A program made the translations under genes and the position numbers. Shown piece by piece: positions 10,701 through 18,196 of a DNA stretch of 64,000 nucleotides (its first letter is position 1; the number at the start of each line of letters is the position of its first letter). The stretch lies in NCBI RefSeq assembly GCF_000317045.1, contig NC_019703.1:2716501-2780500 (forward strand). The letters run 5' to 3'. The stretch is from Geitlerinema sp. PCC 7407 (GTDB lineage: Bacteria > Cyanobacteriota > Cyanobacteriia > PCC-7407). The notes under the pieces are model-generated. The model saw only the letters and a list, made by a program, of their open reading frames with translations, was not told the DNA's origin and made no database searches.

Positions 10701-11227
10701 ACGAACGCTTCCAAAGCTGGCACAACAGCTTCTACAGAGCAGTCGAGGCCACCAGTGTCACTCCCTTTTCGCCTCGTGCCTTAGACCGGGGGTTAGCAGG
10801 GATTGTTGTTGGGCTCACTCGCTTGAGTATTCCAGCAATGACCCCGGCGCTGGGAGCCGCAAACATCAATAGTCAGGAAGATGGAATCAAGGCAGTCGTG
10901 GAGGCGATCGCCTGTCGCGCTGAGAGTTACAGCCCGGACCTAGATGCTGCCGCAACGAGCAAGCTACGGCAGCAGGTCAGAGCACAGGTACTAGATCTAA
11001 TCGACACCTGGAGACAAATTGCGAATCGAGATAAGCAGCTGCAATACCAGAAGGAAGCCGATCTCGCTCCTCCGCTACTACTAGACGCACTCAGCCCAGA
11101 TGCTGACAAAGAGCCCCGCGAACGTCAAAAGTTCAAGGCTTACCGTAGCTTGCGCGATGTCGAAGCAACCGTCAATCTTTGGGTACGCGAGCCCTATGGA
11201 CTGGATATGGAGGACGAAAACCGATGA
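7745..11227 (+). CDS. drmA: DrmA, superfamily 2 helicase-domain protein of DISARM
   Basis: The 1160-aa protein has a Walker A motif, FFPTGGGKTEAY, near residue 464. A DELH Walker B follows near 704, SATVRRA (motif III) near 746, and QATSRVGRDP (motif VI) near 955. Two paired-cysteine zinc-finger half-sites sit between the lobes (CPWC near 588, CVNRDC near 617). This arrangement, followed directly by a DUF1998 protein and a phospholipase D protein, is the conserved drmA-drmB-drmC core of DISARM; DrmA and DrmB form the DNA-engaging complex. The gene ends in an ATGA overlap with drmB. About 30 residues near position 269-298 come from a palindromic repeat inserted in frame (see that entry). Confidence 0.92.
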   Translation: MTTSAEIRSALVDALQIDLVGPKPDNTEHAEEVLLQAPSRRYLTGFLAPFGAKLDDRSDDEGDIEPQELGEKATSEDSQLPEPTPARKAPFPSSMGMSFLISPRTTELLATVHWADYKPIEKDRPPLETEEPDGTQQPKSREWRRIPQSVSRSIAIRASKDSFTTDLSAGSGLALVVNCRPVTDHRFEAGTLSVSIFLVNNRQMASSEKDTSFVFQTCLMVQCSEGFVPRADPRGLDSRDPDEAIANLQYRHEYEFAVGHNVSVIAHAALIPRPSPVLGEGNRPSPISPSERRVGDVGAMCTEVCTTWIPIAEVPRVEAAPLPMVQLDMEALATAKNAEVIQQMLSPMVAEYRTWIAAQYNTPIEPPQANNVAQALLNDARRACDRIEAGIHLLADPQVLEAFRTANRVVAIARRRQLSQEQSQPPESFQPPAWRPFQLAFILLNLVSIAQPECLDRSIVDLLFFPTGGGKTEAYLGLAAFTLVLRRLKHPGIRSAGVSVLMRYTLRLLTLDQLERASRLICALELERQKDPTKLGQWPFEIGLWVGRAATPNRLGKRGEKDKYSARERTLTFKQDSKNEPSPIPLERCPWCGEKFSANSFQLQPTEDTPKNLTVVCVNRDCDFRSRNPLPILAVDEPIYRRLPCFMIATVDKFAALPWVGQTGALFGRVTHYQNGEGFYSAADPTIAGKPLDNYLPPPDLVIQDELHLISGPLGTMVGLYETAIDTLCSHTSADSGKPIRPKIIASTATVRRAKHQIQALFGRGHVDIFPPPSPDRHDSFFAKTDFTVPGRLYLGVAAQGRSLKVVLLRTYLALMSAAYKQYEEQGGKRNKENPADPYMTLMGYFNSLRELGGSRRIVEDEVVAQLANYGDRLRPGELVGPFLNRKIDDEPEELTSRVSTNKVANTKRRLALPFHEKERVDVALATNMISVGLDIVRLGLMVVLGQPKTAAEYIQATSRVGRDPKRPGLVVTLLNVHRPRDRSHYERFQSWHNSFYRAVEATSVTPFSPRALDRGLAGIVVGLTRLSIPAMTPALGAANINSQEDGIKAVVEAIACRAESYSPDLDAAATSKLRQQVRAQVLDLIDTWRQIANRDKQLQYQKEADLAPPLLLDALSPDADKEPRERQKFKAYRSLRDVEATVNLWVREPYGLDMEDENR
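8551..8640 (+). repeat. Double-hairpin palindromic repeat inserted in frame in drmA
   Basis: A 9-bp perfect stem, CCCTCTCCC at 8564-8572 and GGGAGAGGG at 8578-8586, encloses a 5-nt loop. It is followed by a second inverted repeat, CCGTCTC at 8594-8600 and GAGACGG at 8617-8623. The frame stays open and adds the low-complexity peptide LIPRPSPVLGEGNRPSP plus about 13 more residues to DrmA. Such CCCTCTCCC/GGGAGAGGG palindromes are widespread intergenic repeats in bacteria, so this one looks like a miniature repeat that landed inside a coding region without breaking it. Confidence 0.75.
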
Positions 11228-13116
11228 GCAATAAGAAAAGCCAGCCTAAACCCAGTGGCGAATTGCGGCAGAGCCAAGTGCTAACCACCTTCGGTCCTGG
11301 CTCAATGGTCGATTTACCGACCCACTCTGTCGTCATTGCGGGATTGACCTACTGGAAAGGCGATCGCCAAACTATTTGGGAGGATCGGCTCCGCTACAAA
11401 GTCGCCAAAAGCCTGGACATCGATCCTCAGACAATCCAACTCTGCACACCACCTCAACAATCTAGCGATCCCCGAGCTGCCCTCAGTGGCATTGATGCCT
11501 TTGTCTTCCCCACTTGGTTTCTGGGACAAGTAGACAGAACCTATCAACACAAGGATGGCAAAGTTTACCGAACTCGACCGCTAGTGAGGTGGAGCGCAGT
11601 CAGAAGCGGGTTCAAGCATGAAGGCAGAAAAACTCAAGCAGTCCCTGTCCGCTTCGTCCAGGCTTGTACCAATGGTCATCTCAGCGATATCGATTGGTAC
11701 GCCTTTGCTCACAATGATTTCAATACCCGCTGCTGCAAACCACTTTGGTTAGATGAGGGCGGCTCCGGCAACGACTTCGAAGAAATTTTCGTTCGCTGTG
11801 AATGTGGCAAGCGGCGTCCTCTTTCCAACGCCAAACTAAAAGATTCCAAAGTACTGGGTAAGTGTCAGGGACTTCGCCCTTGGTTAGGTCCCCGTGGTCA
11901 AGAGTCTTGCACTACACACAAAATCAATAGCAATGGTGACACTACAGAGCAACCTGAATACAATCGTTTGCTCGTGCGCTCTGCCAGCAATACCTACTTC
12001 AGCCAAACCCTTAGCGTCATTTCCATGCCCGACCAGGCGGCTGAGCTGAAGAAGGCAGTCGATTGCTTCTATGAGGAAGATTTACAGTTTGCTGAAGACT
12101 TGGCAGATATTCAAAAAGAATTCAAGAAGCCGAAGTTTGCTGAACTGGCCAACTTTGGAGCAGAGGTTGTCTGGACAGAAGTGAAGCGGCGTAAAAGTGG
12201 GTTAACGATTCCAGACAAAAGTATTAAGCAAGTAGAACTGGAGGCACTACTCGCCTGCCCTGACGAAATGGGCAAAGAAGTTCCAACGGCAGATCAGGAT
12301 TTTCAGGGATATGCTCGTCGTTTGGATACGCTAGATGCGAAATGGCGATCGGCCATCGATCGGGTCGTGCTGGTGCATCGTTTACGGGAAGTTACGGCGT
12401 TGATTGGCTTTACCCGCTTTGAGGCTGCCATGCCGAATATTGAGGGTGAGATTGATGACTTAGCGATCAATGTTCGTAGGGCCAAGCTAGACTTCGAACC
12501 CAAGTGGGTGCCTGCGATCGAAAACTTGGGTGAAGGTGTTTTCATCAGCATCTCGAGAGACGCAATCCGCAAATGGTTGGAACGCCCGGAGGTTAAAGCC
12601 CGGGAAAAGAAGCTTGAGCAGGGATTTTACAAATGGCTCGACACGAGGGGCATTCCCCGCGACAGGACAAAGTTTCCCGGCACACCATACATCATGCTGC
12701 ACTCTCTTTCTCACTTACTCATCACAGCCGTGTCTCTCGATTGCGGCTATGCCTCCAGCGCCATCCGCGAGCGGATTTATGCCTTTGATGATATTGGCTA
12801 CGGTATTCTGCTCCACACGGGCACTTCAGGCTCAGAAGGGACTCTAGGTGGCTTGGTTGAGGTCGGTAGGCGGATTGAAGAACACCTCGGCAGAGCCTTA
12901 GAGTACGGTCGGCTATGCTCCAATGACCCCGTATGCGCCCAGCACCAACCGGATGACGCACAGGAGGATCGTTTACTGCACGGAGCGGCCTGTCACGGGT
13001 GCTTACTCATTGCCGAGACTTCCTGCGAACGCCGGAATGAAATGCTGGATCGCGCATTAGTCGTGAACACCGTAGCAGGACTGGGAACAGAATTTTTCCC
13101 AGATATTGTCTCATGA
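11224..13116 (+). CDS. drmB: DrmB, DUF1998 protein of DISARM
   Basis: Starting at ATG 11224 gives 630 aa; this ATG overlaps the drmA stop as ATGA. A longer reading from 11179 would run deep into drmA and is less likely. Near the N-terminus is the FGPGSMVDLP motif typical of DrmB. The C-terminal 150 residues form the DUF1998 domain: LHSLSHLLITAVSLDCGY, then GYGILLHTGTSGSEGTLGGL, then a cysteine-rich end (CSNDPVC, CHGC) that probably binds zinc. DrmB partners with the DrmA helicase in DISARM. The stop overlaps the drmC start by ATGA, so drmA, drmB and drmC form one translationally coupled unit. Confidence 0.92.
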   Translation: MSNKKSQPKPSGELRQSQVLTTFGPGSMVDLPTHSVVIAGLTYWKGDRQTIWEDRLRYKVAKSLDIDPQTIQLCTPPQQSSDPRAALSGIDAFVFPTWFLGQVDRTYQHKDGKVYRTRPLVRWSAVRSGFKHEGRKTQAVPVRFVQACTNGHLSDIDWYAFAHNDFNTRCCKPLWLDEGGSGNDFEEIFVRCECGKRRPLSNAKLKDSKVLGKCQGLRPWLGPRGQESCTTHKINSNGDTTEQPEYNRLLVRSASNTYFSQTLSVISMPDQAAELKKAVDCFYEEDLQFAEDLADIQKEFKKPKFAELANFGAEVVWTEVKRRKSGLTIPDKSIKQVELEALLACPDEMGKEVPTADQDFQGYARRLDTLDAKWRSAIDRVVLVHRLREVTALIGFTRFEAAMPNIEGEIDDLAINVRRAKLDFEPKWVPAIENLGEGVFISISRDAIRKWLERPEVKAREKKLEQGFYKWLDTRGIPRDRTKFPGTPYIMLHSLSHLLITAVSLDCGYASSAIRERIYAFDDIGYGILLHTGTSGSEGTLGGLVEVGRRIEEHLGRALEYGRLCSNDPVCAQHQPDDAQEDRLLHGAACHGCLLIAETSCERRNEMLDRALVVNTVAGLGTEFFPDIVS

Positions 13117-13916
13117 TGTCTCCGTTGATGAAATTGAGCCGTCCTGCTCTGGTTGGTCTGGCTTCCGCCCTGGAAACCGAGCGGTTCAGCTTCCCAATTT
13201 ATCCATTCGCTCTGGCAAGCTATGTACCAGAGCAACTGACAGGGGCGATCGCGTCTGAGCTCAATCAGCTACAGCAGGAGGGCATGAGCCCAGTGCATAT
13301 GGCCTATATGCTAGAACTACTGGCACAGGAGCGCGCGATCACCCACCAAAAACAAGACCAAATCGATCTAGTCTGGACAGGCCCTGAACTTTCTGGGAGC
13401 GAGAGCCGCGATACAGCGGTAGTTGTGCAAGAGCTTTTCAGCAGCGCACAACACAGCGTCTTAGTTTCCAGTTTTGCAATTGATCAAGGCAACAAAGGGC
13501 GCAAGCTGTTTCATCCCCTGGTGAGACAGATGGACTTAAATCCCAACCTAAGCGTCCGCCTATTTCTAAACATCAAGCAAAATTATAGAAACGCAAAACC
13601 TGCCTCTATCCTGCTAGAAGAGTTCTCTCATAATTTTCGTCAGCATGTTTGGTCAGGGTGTCAACTACCAGAAATTTTCTATGATCCCCGATCGCTAGAA
13701 TTATCGACCCAGACAAACGCCTGTCTACATGCAAAGTGCATCATCATTGATGAAGAGAAAGCCTTTATTACATCTGCAAATTTCACAGAAGCAGCCCATC
13801 AACGCAACATTGAGGCAGGAGTTTTAGTGCGTGATCAAATTACTGCAAGAGCAATCTTGTCACAATTCGAGATGCTAGTCACTCAAGGCATTCTCTATCG
13901 AGTTCCAGGATTCTAG
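13113..13916 (+). CDS. drmC: DrmC, phospholipase D-fold protein of DISARM
   Basis: The 267-aa protein has one clear HKD motif, HAKCIIIDEEKAFITSANF near residues 207-225, with the invariant His, Lys and Asp and the following Asn of the phospholipase D/nuclease superfamily. An upstream half with SSFAID near residue 112 lacks a second full HKD, as expected for a protein that would dimerise to form its active site. The start overlaps the drmB stop by ATGA. DrmC is the third core gene of DISARM; its exact role is unsettled in the family. It is the last gene of the defence operon. Confidence 0.9.
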   Translation: MMSPLMKLSRPALVGLASALETERFSFPIYPFALASYVPEQLTGAIASELNQLQQEGMSPVHMAYMLELLAQERAITHQKQDQIDLVWTGPELSGSESRDTAVVVQELFSSAQHSVLVSSFAIDQGNKGRKLFHPLVRQMDLNPNLSVRLFLNIKQNYRNAKPASILLEEFSHNFRQHVWSGCQLPEIFYDPRSLELSTQTNACLHAKCIIIDEEKAFITSANFTEAAHQRNIEAGVLVRDQITARAILSQFEMLVTQGILYRVPGF

Positions 13917-14379
13917 ACCTTATCAATAAGATTTAAATTAGACAATATTTAACATCTCGAACTTGATATTTTCTCAAAATCATTTTTCAGAAATTCATGT
14001 TTACTCAGCACTCAACCGTTTCTACTACCAACCTTCGTGAATCAGTTCATTAAAAAGTCAGCCATCGAAGGCTTCTGAGCTAAAAGCAGAAAGGCGATGG
14101 AACCTTGAAATTCATATCAAGCAAGACTTTGAGCCAGCATAACAACACCACAAAAGCATTGATTCAAAAATCACTCTTTGGAAGGAAGACACATAAAACA
14201 TCCATCTTTTTGCAGATGCTTTTATGGACATAAATGTTAGCCTTCTAAGATTTCGAGAATGAAATATTAATCTACTTTAATTTCTATTGATTTTATTCTC
14301 AGCTTTTTATGATTGCGATCGCCAATGTCCCGAAACGCGGTATTACTTTGTTAGAGAATTTCAAACTTAATACACCATC
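13917..14379. other. AT-rich intergenic region between the DISARM operon and ggtB
   Basis: No coding frame is convincing here. An imperfect inverted repeat built on CCATCG and CGATGG (about 14064-14102) could be a weak terminator for drmC. The last 150 bp are AT-rich and should carry the ggtB promoter, but I cannot pick -35/-10 boxes with confidence. Composition changes from AT-rich to GC-rich near 14.37 kb, which marks the right edge of the defence locus. No integrase, tRNA or direct repeat is visible at this edge. Confidence 0.5.
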
Positions 14380-15693
14380 GTGACTGTCTTCACGCGGATT
14401 AAGCAACGGCTTGTCTCCTTTGCAACATCCTTTCGGCGATCGCGATCGCCTCGATTGGCGATCGCTGCCTTTTTGGTAGGACTCAGCATTACATTCGCCA
14501 GTTGGGTTTTGGCCCAGCAGCCCGTCACCGTGACGGTGCTGCTCCAAACCCTGGAGGCCTCTCAGTGGAGTTCTCTGATTGAGGACTTTGAGGCTGAAAA
14601 CCCCAATATTCGCATCAGCATCATCGAAGGACCCAACGCAACGGACGCCATTTCCGATCTCTATACCTCGTCATTTCTCTTAGGAGATTCTCCCTATGAC
14701 CTGGTTTATATGGATATTGTCTGGGTGCCCAAGTATGCCGCTGCGGGATGGCTTTTGCCCCTCTCCGACCGCGTCACAGACGAAGATCTCAATGACTATC
14801 TGGAAGCCGATCTCGAGGGGGGACGCTACGATGGCGAGCTCTACCGCATCCCGTTTCGGACCGATGCTGGGATGCTCTACTATCGGCGCGATCTCTTAGA
14901 AGAGGCGGGCTTTGAGCCGCCAGAGACCTTTGATGATTTGATGCGTATCTCCAAAGCGCTCCAAAACGCTGGAGAGGCAACCTGGGGATTTGTCTGGCAG
15001 GGCAATCAGTACGAGGGATTGGTTGCTGACTATGTCGAGATCCTAGAAGGATATGGCGGGTTCTGGATTGATCCGGATACTCGAGAAATAGGCCTCGATC
15101 AGCCTGCGGCGATCGCCTCTGTCGAGTTTCTGCTCAGCACCATTCGCGAAGGCATTTCTCCCCCCGGCGTCACCACCTACCAAGAAGAAGAGACCCTCCG
15201 TCTTTTCCAAAATGGCTCGACGGTCTTCCTACGAAACTGGCCCTACGTCTGGCCAGAAGTCAACCGAGAAGACTCACCCATTGCGGGCAAAGTCGCCCTC
15301 AAAGCCATGGTCCACGCTCCGGGCGAGAACAGCGGGGCCTGCAAGGGAGGCTGGGGCTTTGGCATTGCCAAGTCCAGTCGCCACCCCGACGAAGCTTGGA
15401 AAGTCGTCGAGTTTTTCAGCCGAGCAGAGTCGCAAAAACAGTTTGTGCTAGAGAACGGCTATGTTCCCAGCCGCAAATCTCTCTTTCGAGATGCGGATAT
15501 CTTGGCGAAATATAGCTATTACGACGAGCTAATCGATGTTGTCGAGCAGTCTGTTTTGCGCCCCCCGATTGGTCAGTATGACCAAGCTTCAGACATTCTT
15601 CAGCGCTATCTCAGCTCTGCGCTCACTGGCATCCAGACGCCTGAGCAGGCCATGCGGGCGGCAGCCGCCGAGACGCGCCGACTCTTGAGCTAA
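14380..15693 (+). CDS. ggtB: GgtB, periplasmic binding protein of the glucosylglycerol ABC importer
   Basis: The 437-aa extracellular solute-binding protein starts with GTG. It has an Arg-rich n-region, a hydrophobic segment (about residues 26-44) and a likely signal-peptidase site after VLAQ; no lipobox cysteine is present. The rest matches the sugar-binding family 1 fold of maltose/trehalose-type binding proteins (YDLVYMDIVWVPKYAAAGWL near 105, KGGWGFGIAKSS near 324). It is followed by two binding-protein-dependent permeases, and the matching ATPase lies near 32 kb. The surrounding ggpS, glpK, gghA and glpD point to glucosylglycerol as substrate, as for the Ggt system of Synechocystis, which also takes sucrose and trehalose. 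The substrate is inferred from context. Confidence 0.82.
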   Translation: MTVFTRIKQRLVSFATSFRRSRSPRLAIAAFLVGLSITFASWVLAQQPVTVTVLLQTLEASQWSSLIEDFEAENPNIRISIIEGPNATDAISDLYTSSFLLGDSPYDLVYMDIVWVPKYAAAGWLLPLSDRVTDEDLNDYLEADLEGGRYDGELYRIPFRTDAGMLYYRRDLLEEAGFEPPETFDDLMRISKALQNAGEATWGFVWQGNQYEGLVADYVEILEGYGGFWIDPDTREIGLDQPAAIASVEFLLSTIREGISPPGVTTYQEEETLRLFQNGSTVFLRNWPYVWPEVNREDSPIAGKVALKAMVHAPGENSGACKGGWGFGIAKSSRHPDEAWKVVEFFSRAESQKQFVLENGYVPSRKSLFRDADILAKYSYYDELIDVVEQSVLRPPIGQYDQASDILQRYLSSALTGIQTPEQAMRAAAAETRRLLS

Positions 15694-15780
15694 GGGGTCT
15701 GGGCGATCGCCTTTTTGGGGCGCTTCTCACTTCTCTACTGGTCATATCTACTTTTTGATAACCTCACTTTTGTCAGGCGC

Positions 15781-16692
15781 ATGGTACAGCCCAACAGCAC
15801 AATTCGATCGCGGGAGAAGATGACCGGCTGGTTCTTGGTGATACCCGCCCTGCTCATCTTGCTGCTCGTCTATGCCTTTCCCATTGGGCGAGCCTTTTGG
15901 CTCAGCTTTCTCACCCAGAACCTTGGAACCGAGCTTCAGCCAGAGTTTAACGGCATCGGCAACTATATTCGAATGATCGGGGATGGACGCTTTTGGCAAA
16001 CCATCCTCAACACCACTGTTTTTACCCTTTCATCGCTGGTCCTGGAGTTGGTGCTAGGAATGGGAGTCGCGCTGATGCTCAACCAAGCCTTTCGCGGGCG
16101 GGGCATCGTGCGGACGATCGCCATCATTCCCTGGGCCTTGCCCACCGCCCTGATCGCCCTCACCTGGCGCTGGATCTTCAATGATCAGTATGGAGTTTGG
16201 AATGATATTTTGCTTCGCCTCGGGATCATCGACCAAGGCATTAACTGGCTCGGCCAGCCCACCACGGCCATGATGGCAGTGATCGCCGCCGACGTTTGGA
16301 AAACCACATCCTTTGTGAGCATTTTGCTCCTAGCGGGTCTCCAGTCGATCCCCGAAGATCTCTACGAAGCCCACTCCATTGACGGCGCGTCCACGTGGCA
16401 GAGTTTCCGGCAGATTACCCTGCCGCTGCTGCTGCCCCAGATTCTGATCGCTACGCTGTTTCGCTTTGCCCAGGCCTTTGGCATCTTCGACCTCGTGCAG
16501 GTGATGACCGGGGGAGGTCCAGCGGGTTCGACAGAGATGGTTTCGCTGTATATCTACTCCACCGTGATGCGCTATCTCGACTTTGGCTATGGGGCCGCGC
16601 TGGTGGTCGTTACCTTCTTGATCTTGCTAGGCGTGGTGCTGCTGGCCAACTATCTTCTGTCCCGAGCCCGCAACGTCACTGGTGTAGAGTAG
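15781..16692 (+). CDS. ggtC: GgtC, permease of the glucosylglycerol ABC importer
   Basis: This is a MalF-type permease with six predicted membrane segments. The cytoplasmic EAA loop reads YEAHSIDGASTWQSFRQITLP, the site that docks the ATPase. I use the ATG at 15781 (304 aa), which has an AGG-like ribosome-binding site. The frame is open back to a TTG at 15715, which would add 22 hydrophobic residues and is less likely. It lies 87 bp downstream of ggtB and 13 bp upstream of ggtD, so the three form an operon. A partner ATPase is not adjacent; GgtA at 31.9-32.9 kb is the obvious candidate. Confidence 0.83.
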   Translation: MVQPNSTIRSREKMTGWFLVIPALLILLLVYAFPIGRAFWLSFLTQNLGTELQPEFNGIGNYIRMIGDGRFWQTILNTTVFTLSSLVLELVLGMGVALMLNQAFRGRGIVRTIAIIPWALPTALIALTWRWIFNDQYGVWNDILLRLGIIDQGINWLGQPTTAMMAVIAADVWKTTSFVSILLLAGLQSIPEDLYEAHSIDGASTWQSFRQITLPLLLPQILIATLFRFAQAFGIFDLVQVMTGGGPAGSTEMVSLYIYSTVMRYLDFGYGAALVVVTFLILLGVVLLANYLLSRARNVTGVE

Positions 16693-16705
16693 CGCAGAAA
16701 AAATC

Positions 16706-17590
16706 ATGACAACGACTCATCAACCCACCCCTACTCAAACCGAGAATCCCTACGAAAAGCGCCAGCGCATTCGCAATATCGCGATCGCCCTTGGCGTGTT
16801 TTTGACCGTGGTGATCAGCCTTGCCCCCATCCTGTGGCAGGTGCTGACGTCGATCAAGGTCAACGCGGATATCTCTGCTGTCCCCAATGTCTATATTCCC
16901 AGTCGCTATACCCTCGAGCACTATATTTTGCTGTTTGAGCGGCGGCCTTTCCTGCGCTATATCTTCAACAGCGCTTTTGTCGCCATTGTCTCTACGGTGC
17001 TTGCTTTGGGACTGGGTGCTCCCGCTGCCTACGCTCTGGCGCGTATGCGGATCCCGGGAGAGCGCATCATTTTGGGAATTATTTTAATTGTCGTTTTGTT
17101 CCCTTATATTTTGCTGTTCTTGGGTCTGCTGCAAGTGGTGCAGGCCTTGGGCATCGGCAACAACTATCTGGTGCTGATCGTGCCCTACACCGCCATTAAC
17201 CTGCCCTTGACCATTCTCACCCTGCGCAGCTTCTTTCTTCAGTTGCCCAAAGATCTCGAAGATGCAGCCAAAGTGGACGGCTACAGCACCCTGGGCATGC
17301 TGCTGAAAATCGTGCTGCCCATGACCCTCCCCGCGCTGGTCACCACAGGCATTTTGGCCTTTATCTTTGCCTGGAATGAGTATATTTTCGCGCTGACCTT
17401 CGTGACGCGAGAGTCTCTCAAAACGATCCCCGTTGCAGCGGCCCAGCTCAGCGGCGCGACGCTATTCAGCATTCCCTACGGTCCCCTGGCCGCCGCGACG
17501 TCTCTGGGAACCTTTCCGTTGATTATTCTGGTGCTGATCTTCCAGCGCAAGATCGTTCAGGGTCTCACCTCCGGCGCGGTTAAGGGATAG
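16706..17590 (+). CDS. ggtD: GgtD, second permease of the glucosylglycerol ABC importer
   Basis: This 294-aa MalG-type permease has a hydrophilic N-terminus, then six membrane spans starting near residue 25. The EAA loop is EDAAKVDGYSTLGMLLKIVLP, and the C-terminal FQRKIVQGLTSGAVKG end is characteristic of the family. It starts 13 bp after ggtC. Together GgtC and GgtD would form the transmembrane channel that receives solute from GgtB. Retrieval of leaked glucosylglycerol is the main job of the homologous system in Synechocystis; here that is inference from gene content. Confidence 0.84.
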   Translation: MTTTHQPTPTQTENPYEKRQRIRNIAIALGVFLTVVISLAPILWQVLTSIKVNADISAVPNVYIPSRYTLEHYILLFERRPFLRYIFNSAFVAIVSTVLALGLGAPAAYALARMRIPGERIILGIILIVVLFPYILLFLGLLQVVQALGIGNNYLVLIVPYTAINLPLTILTLRSFFLQLPKDLEDAAKVDGYSTLGMLLKIVLPMTLPALVTTGILAFIFAWNEYIFALTFVTRESLKTIPVAAAQLSGATLFSIPYGPLAAATSLGTFPLIILVLIFQRKIVQGLTSGAVKG

Positions 17591-17698
17591 CGGTGGACGA
17601 TGGCGAACTTGTTCGCCTATCTTTGACCGACTCAAGCAAAGATACCTGTTGAGATATCCCGCTGAGTTTATCCTTCCGCCCCCTCAGGAGAGTCGTTC

Positions 17699-18052
17699 AT
17701 GGCTGAGATTACCGATCCAGAAGGCGAGCACCGCAGAATACACTGGGCCGCTGAGCAAACTGACGTGGCGACATTGATCAACGCCTACAGAGGCTGGTAT
17801 CACTGGGCAGATGCCAAGGAATGGGCCTCAGGCGCTGCTTTTTTGCGCAGACTTAGTCAAGTAGGCGCTGGCAGTCCGGAGGCGATCGCCCTTTTTATCG
17901 AGCAGATGAATTTCCACGCCCAGAGCCGAACTAAATCAGGGAAATATATTTACAGCGCCGCGAAGGATGCCCTGAAAGCGCTGGCTGAGCAGGGAGATCC
18001 CTCGGCGATCGCCGCTTGGGAGGAGATGCAATCTTCCAGCGAGAAACCCTAG
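17699..18052 (+). CDS. Hypothetical 117-aa protein
   Basis: I do not recognise this protein. It is small, soluble, rich in Ala and Trp, and mostly helical by composition, with an acidic C-terminus. A good ribosome-binding site, AGGAGAG, sits 7 nt before the ATG. It lies 108 bp after ggtD on the same strand and before a 32-bp palindrome, so it may be the last gene of the ggt transcript. It has no signal peptide and no cysteine motif. Confidence 0.65.
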   Translation: MAEITDPEGEHRRIHWAAEQTDVATLINAYRGWYHWADAKEWASGAAFLRRLSQVGAGSPEAIALFIEQMNFHAQSRTKSGKYIYSAAKDALKALAEQGDPSAIAAWEEMQSSSEKP

Positions 18053-18101
18053 GTAGACATTCTCTAACTGGGCTTAGGGCGATCGCCCCATTTCTCAAAG
18101 A

Positions 18102-18133
18102 AAATCCCTCGAAGAGATCTCTTCGAGGGATTT
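18102..18133. terminator. Perfect 32-bp palindrome between convergent genes
   Basis: The 16-bp half-site AAATCCCTCGAAGAGA is followed immediately by its exact reverse complement. It lies between the end of the 117-aa gene (+) and the end of the porin gene (-), and each arm ends in A or T runs. This is what a bidirectional rho-independent terminator looks like. Confidence 0.75.
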
Positions 18134-18196
18134 GATGGCTGTCGAAACGGTTGTAAGGAAACTTTGTGTGAGGTCTCTCCGTAAGGGAAGGGAACG

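Noticed and set aside
13917-14379. Attachment site at the right edge of the DISARM locus
   Set aside because: No tRNA gene, integrase or matching direct repeat is visible; the left edge lies outside the window.
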